In this document: in pieces, positions 56,469 to 64,000 of the stretch
Layout: each line of letters begins with the position of its first letter
Position numbering within the stretch: position 1 is the first letter of the stretch
DNA from: Massariosphaeria phaeospora
Taxonomy: Eukaryota; Ascomycota; Dothideomycetes; Pleosporales
Reading direction: 5' to 3'
Assembly (NCBI GenBank): GCA_011032825.1
Contig: JAADJZ010000009.1
Coordinates: 806,001-870,000 of the forward strand
Length of the DNA stretch: 64,000 bases
Position numbers and translations under genes: made by a program
Notes under the pieces: generated by a model
The model's database searches: none
The model's input: the letters and a program-made list of their open reading frames with translations, nothing else
What the model was told of the DNA's origin: nothing

Positions 56469-58018
56469 ATGTCTGCAAACGATACATACCAAGATCCGCT
56501 GAACTCGCGCTACTCCAGCGCCGAGATGAAGTACCTCTTCAGCCCGCGCAACCGCTTCAGCACCTGGCGCCAGCTCTGGATCTGGCTGGCTGAGGCCGAG
56601 AAAGAGCTCGGGCTGGACATCAGCGACGAGGCTATCAAGCAGATGAAAGAGCATCAGGTGATTCAAGATGAGGAGTTCCAGGTCGCGGCTGAGGAAGAGA
56701 AGAAAAGGCGGCACGATGTCATGGCGCATGTGCATACGTTTGGGTTGGGGGCGCCGGCTGCGGCGGGCATCATCCATTGGGGTGCTACGAGTTGCTATTG
56801 TACTGATAATGCGGATCTGGTAAGCCCTAGGACAAGATTCATATGGCACTTGAGCTAACGCCAACTAGATCTTCCTCCGAGATGGGCTGGATATCCTACT
56901 ACCCAAGTTGGGTACCGTTATCGAGAAGCTCTCTGGTTTCGCTAAGGAGTACAAAAGTCTTCCATGTCTGGCATACACTCATCTTCAACCGGCGCAGCTG
57001 ACGACTGTGGGGAAGCGGGCGTGCTTGTGGATCCAGGATCTGTTGATGGATTTGCGAAACCTAGAACGAGCTCGAGAGGATCTGAGGTTCAGAGGCGTGA
57101 AAGGAACGACAGGCACACAGGTACCGAGACTGTAGCGTCTGCGACTCTAGGCTAACCCTATGACAGGCTTCCTTCCTACAGATATTTGACGGAGATCATT
57201 CCAAGGTAGAGCAGCTCGATGAGCTCGTCACACAAAAGGCTGGCTTCGGATCTGCATACATCATCTCCAGCCAAACCTATCCTCGCAAGATTGATGCCGA
57301 TGTTTTGAACGCTCTCAGTTCGTTTGGCGCTACCTGCGAGCATATTGGCCAAGCCATGCGTCTTCTAGCCTCATTCAAGGAGCTCGAGGAGCCCTTCGAG
57401 TCCACTCAGATCGGATCGTCCGCCATGGCCTACAAGCGCAACCCGATGCGCAGTGAACGTCTCTGTTCGCTCGGTCGCAAATTGCGAAACCTAAACGCCG
57501 ACGCCTCAGCAACTTACGCTGCACAATGGATGGAACGTACACTTGACGACAGCGCCATCCGCCGTATGTGCCTCCCCCAGTCCTTCCTCTGTGCCGACGC
57601 CTCCCTGATCCTTCTCAACAACATCGCATCCGGCCTCGTCGTCTACCCAGCCGTCATCAAGAAGCGCGTAGACGCCGAGCTTCCGTTCATGGCCACCGAG
57701 AACATCATCATGGCGCTTGTGAAGAAAGGTGTCTCGCGTCAAGATGCGCACGAGGAGATACGAGTACTTAGTCATCAAGCTGGAGCGGAGGTCAAGCAGC
57801 ACGGCAGGGACAACGATCTTATCGAGAGGATCAACAGGACGGACTTCTTCAAACCGATCGTTGGCGACCTCGAAGAGTTGATGAAGCCAGAGACGTTCAC
57901 TGGACGGGCGCCGCAGCAGGTGGACGCGTTCTACGAGAGGGAGGTCACAAAGGCGCTGAAAAAGTACTATGATGCGGGTAGTCTGAAGCTGCAGGAGACT
58001 GCTGAGTTGAAGGTGTGA
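56469..58018 (+). CDS. ADE13: ADE13, adenylosuccinate lyase
   Basis: The gene has three exons (56469-56819, 56869-57120, 57167-58018) and encodes 484 residues. It catalyses two purine steps: SAICAR to AICAR and adenylosuccinate to AMP, each releasing fumarate. The fumarate-lyase signature is [14 protein letters not shown] (about residues 285-298). Earlier blocks are [27 protein letters not shown] and [10 protein letters not shown] with the conserved histidine. The C-terminal domain ends at [14 protein letters not shown]. Introns are 49 and 46 bp, both between codons. The second acceptor (GACAG) restores [15 protein letters not shown]. Length matches the yeast enzyme (482 residues). Confidence 0.96.
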
Positions 58019-58485
58019 ACGCGGGGTGGATGAGGGGGGAGAACAAGTAACGGTGCGATGCACATTTACTTGCCGTACAGTCCACGTCGCTGATATGTCG
58101 AATAATGTATTCTCGCATGTGTAAGCTGGCAAAAGTCGTGATTCAAGTGCTCCAGGTCGATTCTATGACCTGTCGCTTCATACCCCGCCCACCCGGTCAC
58201 TCTTCTTTCTCCGCTCCTCTTGCATATACAATGGCTATCACCTCTACTTTCCTGTCGTCCGTGGATATTTTCTCAAGCTTCCTTTTACCTGCATTCCATA
58301 AACTGTGCAGCTCGAACGAACACGTGTTTTCGTGTCGCGGCGTGCTTTCCTTTTAGGCATCAACCACTAGCGCCTCATACCTGGTCGCTTCCCCGTCAAT
58401 CCCTCGCATCTCAACAATCGAACGTACACGGTCTTTCACTCAGCACTCCTCCCATCTCACCTTCCATCTCGTACACATCAAGACT
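58019..58485. other. Intergenic region
   Basis: This holds the ADE13 3' end and a C/T-rich leader for the next gene. No other feature is supported. Confidence 0.4.
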
Positions 58486-59535
58486 ATGCCTCGCGCTAAG
58501 AAAGCCGCCGCTATTGTCATCTCGTCTGATGCTGAGGAAGCGGTCGAGGTCCAACCGAAACGCTCCTCTCGCAAGAGGAAGCAGGTGAACTATGCGGAGC
58601 CGGCGCTAGAGGATGAAGATTGGAAAGAGGCGCCGAAACAGAAGGTTAAGCAACAGACTCAGACTCAGACTCAGACTCGAGCCGCCGAAGCTGCACCGCT
58701 CGCTGTCGAGGACCCCCCGCCCAGGGCACGGCCTACGAAGAAGCGACGCAAAGCTCTGGACTCTGAGATTGAGTATGATGAAGATGGGCAGGAGATTCGG
58801 AAGCGAGAGTAAGTATTACCACCCGGAGACCGATCTACTGAGTGTTCTCCCATGAATCCGCGTAATGTTATGTGCTAACATAAGCTAATGTGTTCGATAG
58901 ATGGGTGGATGAGCCGTCTGTCAAATTCTTGGGGAATAAGGATCGCGCCTTGTCTCATCCAATCCGCTTCTTAGAGAGGATCCGATGCGACACCGAAGTT
59001 CCACAGGAAAAGTTTGTGATCATGGGCACCGAAGGTCACAACTACACGGTTGACATCACACTCGTGTCAAGATGCGCGTGCATGGATTGGAGAATGCGAA
59101 GGATTCCATGCAAGCATATCATCTACGTGAGTTATCCCTATTCCTCACCTAAAATACTACCCCATCAGGTCTAGCATACTAAGCTGACTTTGATAGACCC
59201 TCATCAATGTTCTGGGCCTCTCGGAAGATTCCGAACTCCTCTACCAGCCTGCATATACCTCCTCAGAGCTTCGTGGAATATTTGACCAGGCGCCCCCGGA
59301 TCCGCGTACAAATGTCGAGATCGTCCAGGATCCCAAGCGCCGGCCCATCGAGGGAGAATGCCCGATCTGTTACACCTCGTTCGAACCAGGCGCAGAAGCC
59401 ATCGTCTACTGCAAAGGAGACATTGGATGCGGCAACAATATCCACGGTGCTTGCATGGCTAGCTGGCTCAGGGCTCAACGTGGGTCTTACCACAAAGGCA
59501 CTTGTCCTCTCTGTCGCAAGGACTGGGTCGACTAG
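58486..59535 (+). CDS. SWIM plus RING zinc-finger protein
   Basis: The gene has three exons (58486-58808, 58901-59126, 59197-59535) and encodes 295 residues. The N-terminal 105 residues are basic and disordered, with a QTQTQTQT tract. A SWIM zinc finger follows at about residues 165-180: CACMDWRMRRIPCKH, fitting CxCx(n)CxH. A RING finger closes the protein, from GECPICYTSF through CKGDIGCGNNIHGAC to CPLCRKDW. SWIM plus RING proteins are mostly E3 ubiquitin ligases, so this is a likely ligase, perhaps nuclear. The RING lies wholly in the third exon, which has no ATG in frame. Introns are 92 and 70 bp. The repeated CAGACT units lie at 58654-58677. Confidence 0.86.
58654..58677. repeat. Four copies of CAGACT inside a coding exon
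   Basis: The hexamer is in frame and encodes alternating Gln and Thr in the disordered part of the SWIM-RING protein. Length change in steps of two residues would keep the frame. Confidence 0.85.
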
Positions 59536-60779
59536 TTCTGATCCAAGGGGACTTTCACAAATTCTACTCGGACTCGGATTACTGTGTATGCAGGTTTCGT
59601 GAGGGTTCGGTAAGCACCCTCATTCATTTTTCTTCGAGTAGGCACAACTCTAGGAGGATTTGGCAGACCCATGGAGTGGCCGTATTCTCATCCGCTGCAC
59701 TGTCCTCTAGAGAGAGTTTGTTGCTAACTTCATATCCTTTCAGAGCAACTCCTGCATTCATTATTAACCAGCAGCAAGCACTGAGAACGACGACAGGTAT
59801 CTCATCAAGAAGATATGTGGGCTCCATGTCATGTTATTGATGCACTTTACTGTGTTCCTACACATTTGCTCGATCATTTCAGCCGTGTCCTTTCACATGT
59901 TCACGACATGCCTTTCAACTTATTACGATAATGAGAACCGGTTCAGTATGCTATGGCGAGCTAACTACCGGCTTAATCTACGACTGGAGTACTACTCGGG
60001 GTTTCTTAAGCCATACGAATGATGTCCGACTGGCGTTAGTATCTGCTACCGGCAAAAGGAGTGCGAGGAGAAAAGGATTGAGCTTATGGTATTACGATTT
60101 ATGTCAATTTAATTCAGCGAATTTCACAATGCACTGTTCTTCGATGCTAGATAGCAGTAGTAGCTTGCTATCTGTGTTCATTTGTCGGTGACACGTTCGA
60201 TTGAACCACAGCTTATAGAAGGGTTTGATACTCAAAGGGATATAGCTCCCTCAGCACAGGAGAACTGACTTTATATTGTGGATGGGCGAACGAAGCTCTT
60301 AGCACTGTTTAACGGGTACGTTGATGCATATTGCGCTATCGCTTTGTGGGTTTCTTTGGCTAGTGATATGGAGTAGTCGTTTGCAGGAAGCATTAGACAG
60401 ACTTTAGAGTCCTCGATCTCCAGGTCTTTGAGCGTTACTCGGCCCACTTCCTTTATTGGGTGCATACTTCGATCTTGTCACCTGCGTGTAATAGTTAGTG
60501 TATAAAATAGAACCGCTGCTAGGAATGTACGAATATGTTCTGCGCCTGCCACTCACAGGCTAGTTACTTACAATTGCTCTGACCCTACTGTTTATTATGT
60601 ATTCCTGTAGAGTAGACAGACGTCTGTGAGGTGCAAAATATCTTGAGCTGAGCCCTCGCTTACGCCAAACTACCAGGTCACCCCCAAAAATATCATGGCC
60701 ACACAACTCAACGTCCACGGACCGCACACAACCCCACAGAATAGCAAAAAGAGAGTGAATAGAGCGCAACCAAATTAGC

Positions 60780-60784
60780 AAAAA
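60780..60784 (-). terminator. RNA polymerase III terminator (T5)
   Basis: On the minus strand five consecutive T follow the tRNA-Pro 3' end after five bases, the usual Pol III stop. Confidence 0.75.
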
Positions 60785-60789
60785 GCAAA

Positions 60790-60892
60790 GGGCCTGGCCG
60801 GGATTCGAACCCGGGGCCTGTCACATGTAGACTCTTCCGAGTCCAGGCGTAGTATACCCGAAGCGACAATCATACCACTAGACCACCAGGCC
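60790..60892 (-). tRNA. tRNA-Pro(CGG) with a 31-nt intron
   Basis: On the minus strand a perfect seven-pair acceptor stem GGCCTGG/CCAGGCC closes the molecule. The A box TGGTCTAGTGG and B box GGTTCGAATCC are canonical. The anticodon stem is GTCGC/GTGAC with one G-U pair, and the loop reads TTCGGGT, giving anticodon CGG. The intron lies after position 37, as in nuclear tRNA introns, and is about 31 nt. The mature tRNA would be 72 nt before CCA. The T stem CCGGG/CCCGG is perfect. Confidence 0.93.
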
Positions 60893-62026
60893 GGTTGTCC
60901 ATCCTCATCAATGGAATTATTAGGGAATTTTTCAATTGCATCGTACATATACTACGAGGCTAAATCGAAAAACGCGGGGAGGTGAGTCGTCCAAGTTGTG
61001 CTGACATGATGGCTCCACTAATCTAACTTTGGGTGCGCCGGGCTAGTTTTACACACGTGCATCCCAGACCCCAGATTTCCAGTGCACACATCATATTACA
61101 AGTGCTCTCTATCGTCTTATCTCGCACTCTAGTTTAGCAAACACATCATGACGTCTAGACACTCTATTCCCTTATCTCGCAAACATGCAGCCATCCTGAC
61201 TCCGTACACTTCACTCCAGCAATTACGCAAGGCATGCATCGGAACGCTCGGAGAGCCGATGCCAGCCCCCTAAGCACAACACTGCACAAAGCCGTCGGGC
61301 ATCCGGTATCGCGCACACCCTCCATGCACAAGTTCATCCGGATCGGGTCCCCCTGGGCGTGCGCTCAACAGAAACCTGGCACACACCGACTGCATTGTGG
61401 AACCGCTATTGCGAGAGTCAGCCCACCACCAACAGACCAGCGTACTGTGCTACATGTGAACAAGGAATATAGACGTTGAGACGCGCTGATACACGTTGTG
61501 TGCATGCTTGTGTGCTGATCCATTTGTCCAGGTGTGTGTGAGTATTAAAGTGCGGGGAAGGGCAGCGCGACTATTGGTGCGGGCCAGGCCGTAGCCCTGA
61601 TCAAGCTCCAACGCAGCGTGTGGAGGGCCCGAGCTCCCTGAACGATGCAGTGCAGGTGGACCGCGCGGACGACACCACTCCATGCACAACTCTCCCAGGC
61701 CAGACCCGCCCAGTGGCTCCGTTACCGAGAGTCGTAATTATTTACTCATAGAAGTAGGACTTGGCCAAGTGCTAGATGAATACACTCCGCGCCATACCCG
61801 ATAGACGTAGACTCGGCGCTTGCCTGATTGACCGCCATTCCGAGTCAATCGCACCTACCTGGGCAGTCACTCCACGACATTCCACGGTACCCCTCGAACT
61901 TCACCAGGAGATCCGTCATCACCTTGATACCGCTACTAATCGCTCTTCTGCTGTTTCCTGTCCTTCTTCGCTCAATCCTCGCTGTTCCGCTTCCGCTATA
62001 CATTCTTCTACACCTAATAATCAACC

Positions 62027-62876
62027 ATGCAAGCGTCCCGAGCCTCCTCTCGCGTCCTCAAGGCCGTGGCTGCTAGCACCAAGCAGACACGCAGCCTCCA
62101 CATGACCGGCCCAGCAACATTCTCCTCGCTCCTAACCTCAGAACGACCGGCATTGAACCCCCCCCGCGATATCGAGGGCCTCCGCGTTGAGTGCCAGAAG
62201 CGCAAGCTCCCCACTGCTGGCACACGGGACGAGGTACGGAGAACCCCTTGAAAATTACCATTTCCGAGTTCAACAACTGACATCGTTCGCCAACAGCTCA
62301 TGAACCGCCTCTCCGCCCACGAACTCACTAGCGCTCGCTCCTTCAGCACCCTCGTCAGGGACTTAAAACGGCCGGTCCCTGCTGCCACTGATATCTCAAA
62401 ACCAGCCCGCCACTTCAACACAAGCCGCAGCCTGAAAGCCGTGCGCGACAGCTCCACAATCGACTTCGCCTACCTCCCCGACTACGATCCGGATGCCGGC
62501 TCCGCGCCCATTCTCCGCGTGCCCATCCTCCCACAAACCAGACCCTCTGAGGCTACAAAGGCGGTCAATGCCGTGGCCAATGAGCCAGAGGTAAGCATGG
62601 ACATGTCACGTCAGACTTTTAAACAGGTTCTGACGGGCGATGGTCTAGGTCGTATACCCGAACATCCTGACCGTCGCCGCTGACGGCACGCACATCCACG
62701 CGCCGTCCACTATGGCCGATGTGTCTGACAACAACGCAATTGACTTCCAGGGCATGGCTGCTCGAGTTGCCAATACCATCAGCAAGCCCGTGGGAGAGAC
62801 CGCTAGCATGGCTGGCCAGATCTGGGGCGGTTTAGTCGATGATGTCCTGGGCCCCAAGTCCCAGAGGCAGGCCTGA
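62027..62876 (+). CDS. Mitochondrial SAP-domain protein (Aim34-like)
   Basis: The gene has three exons (62027-62233, 62297-62590, 62649-62876), all in phase 0, and encodes 242 residues. The N-terminus is rich in Arg, Ser, Ala and Lys with no acidic residue over the first 40, a good mitochondrial presequence. A SAP motif spans the first splice: IEGLRVECQKRKLPTAGTRD then ELMNRLSAHE (about residues 47-77). The C-terminal part, from VVYPNILTVAADG, resembles fungal proteins related to yeast Aim34, whose loss alters mitochondrial inheritance. A nucleic-acid-binding role is suggested by the SAP fold only. Introns are 63 and 58 bp. Confidence 0.82.
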
Positions 62877-63740
62877 ATATCGCTCACATGAACACGTTAT
62901 CAATTGCTCTTCGCATGGATATGCAAGAAGCAATGGGGAATACAACTGCAAGCAAGGGAGAGCAGGACAGCGCGTTCGGAGTAACGTCTGGAGTAAAACA
63001 TGGCAACAAAGCGAACACGGCACTGTTCGCTGGGTTCAGGGTTTTACTGTTTTCCATAGGGGCTTTTAACGGTCTAGTCCGGCTTGAAGTGTTCGAGCTC
63101 ATGAGACACGAATTCTATTCTATTTCAGCTGGTCCTGCCAGCTCACTTTCTCATTCGGAGTCTTGTGCACAACTTTAAAATCCTGGACTATCCGGTAGCG
63201 TGTATAAACTTGCAATATCGAAGGTTATCTCGGGCTCTAATGAAGCTTCTGCAATCACTCCTGTGTGCTGCATCCTGCCAATTGGATGACAGGTATGCCT
63301 CATTAGTGTTCAGCAAATATTGCAAGTGTTCACGTTATTGTATCATATGCATAGGCTCGGAAAATCACTGACTGTTCAATTTTTTTTCTAACTTCCAAGC
63401 AGTTTTGGATCTGGCAACTGATGATATTTGTCGAGTCTGTCGACCAAAAGACACTTTTATTTATTACTACGCTTTGAGTAATGAATTCCATCTTCGTGGA
63501 CACTCCGCTGTCATCAAGTGGCGTTGCGCTTGGCCGGTAGCCGTGGGTGAACGCTCATGGTCCATAGCCAACTCGTGCTTGCGGTGCCGTTCTGCCAACT
63601 TCACTTCGTTATGTCAACGAGCACCACCAACACTCCCACAATGAGGCCAATCCGCCCGTGGCAAAAGCCGCGCAAACCTTTTACCTTGTATCACGCCCCA
63701 ACCCAGTCGAGTATTCTTCCATCGATGCATTTCCCGTCTG
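62877..63740. other. Convergent intergenic region
   Basis: This lies between the 3' ends of the SAP-domain gene and the partial gene at the window edge. No feature is supported. Confidence 0.4.
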
Positions 63741-64000
63741 TCATCCGGCTCCGCCCTCAGGCGCCAGATCCCAGTCCGGAAAGTAATGCCTATAGGCTTC
63801 TCGGAACCCACGATGCTTGTCGAGCACTGCAGCGTTATTGGCAAACATCTTCAAGTACTCTGGATCAGTTTGCATGATGTCCTCGAATCTGCGGCCTGCG
63901 TATTTTGACTGCTGGCCCTTTTTCTTGTCCCAGAAGACAAAGTCTCGTGGATGGCGGCCTGGCGCGTAGCGGCGGGGCGTAGAGGTTGGCTGATTGAAGA
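63741..64000 (-). CDS. 3' end of an unrecognised gene (partial)
   Basis: A minus-strand frame enters from beyond the window and ends with TGA at 63741-63743, giving 85 visible residues. Charged, well-mixed composition supports coding: HPRDFVFWDKKKGQQSKYAG, then RRFEDIMQTDPEYLKMFANN and RGFREAYRHYFPDWDL near the end. I do not recognise the family. The 5' part and any introns lie outside the window. Confidence 0.7.
   Translation of the reverse strand, partial: FNQPTSTPRRYAPGRHPRDFVFWDKKKGQQSKYAGRRFEDIMQTDPEYLKMFANNAAVLDKHRGFREAYRHYFPDWDLAPEGGAG

Larger units (their letters stand above)
59536..62026. other. Region between the SWIM-RING gene and the SAP-domain gene
   Basis: The only supported gene is the tRNA-Pro at 60790-60892. 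A minus-strand frame of 64 codons at 60271-60465 has protein-like composition but no partner exons that I can see. The right part holds the promoter of the SAP-domain gene. Confidence 0.4.

Noticed and set aside
1..64000. Secondary-metabolite cluster, prophage, CRISPR array or intact transposon
   Set aside because: No polyketide or peptide synthase, no phage or CRISPR-associated genes, no regularly spaced repeats, and no transposase or reverse transcriptase sequence was seen.

Overview
The window is nuclear DNA of a filamentous ascomycete (Pezizomycotina; Dothideomycetes is my best guess, but I cannot prove the class). The evidence is compact genes with 46-135 bp GT-AG introns that have CTAAC or CTGAC-type branch sites. 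The families are also fungal: Ecm33-type GPI wall protein, Sur7/PalI membrane protein, Anp1 mannosyltransferase, an Skg6-like bud-neck-type protein, and a Tcp11/Sok1 protein. I find no prophage, CRISPR array or intact transposon. It is a euchromatic housekeeping segment with several gene-poor gaps.

Layout. 0-8.7 kb: CIA1 (cytosolic Fe-S assembly), PCT1 (phosphatidylcholine synthesis), a 3.1 kb gap with a small minisatellite, then a Tcp11/Sok1 gene. 9.7-16.5 kb: mitochondrial bL17 and RNR1 in a head-to-head pair, a YCII-domain protein, and a membrane-anchored polysaccharide deacetylase. 17.3-25 kb: MLH3, a disordered fungal protein, and a peroxisomal Pcs60-like acyl-CoA synthetase. 25.4-33.7 kb: an SPF45-like splicing factor, Anp1, and two unrecognised proteins. 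35.2-46.4 kb: an Ecm33 wall protein, a 5 kb gene-poor gap, a MAG1-type 3-methyladenine glycosylase, and QCR7 facing a Yia6-type NAD+ carrier. 47-59.5 kb: an unrecognised 638-residue protein, an Skg6-like membrane protein, a Sur7-family protein, ADE13, and a SWIM plus RING protein. 59.5-64 kb: an intron-containing tRNA-Pro(CGG), a mitochondrial SAP-domain (Aim34-like) protein, and the 3' end of an unrecognised gene.

Functional themes. Genome maintenance (RNR1, MLH3, MAG1), mitochondria (bL17, QCR7, NAD+ carrier, SAP protein) and the cell surface and secretory pathway (PCT1, polysaccharide deacetylase, Anp1, Ecm33, Skg6-like, Sur7-like) account for most genes. They are not a cluster with one function. 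Two divergent pairs share short promoters: bL17/RNR1, with two ACGCGT boxes, and QCR7/NAD+ carrier, with a GGCGGA repeat. A third divergent intergenic region, between the acyl-CoA synthetase and the SPF45-like gene, carries paired CACGTG boxes.

Splice models were built by eye from frame continuity, splice consensus and family conservation. All spliced models given here have a total length divisible by three. The most interesting oddities are an MLH3 whose ATPase motifs are altered while its endonuclease motif is intact, a 32-nt fragment of the intron-containing tRNA-Pro gene lying 46.5 kb away, and the MCB-type boxes in front of RNR1. I found no convincing undescribed multi-gene system.
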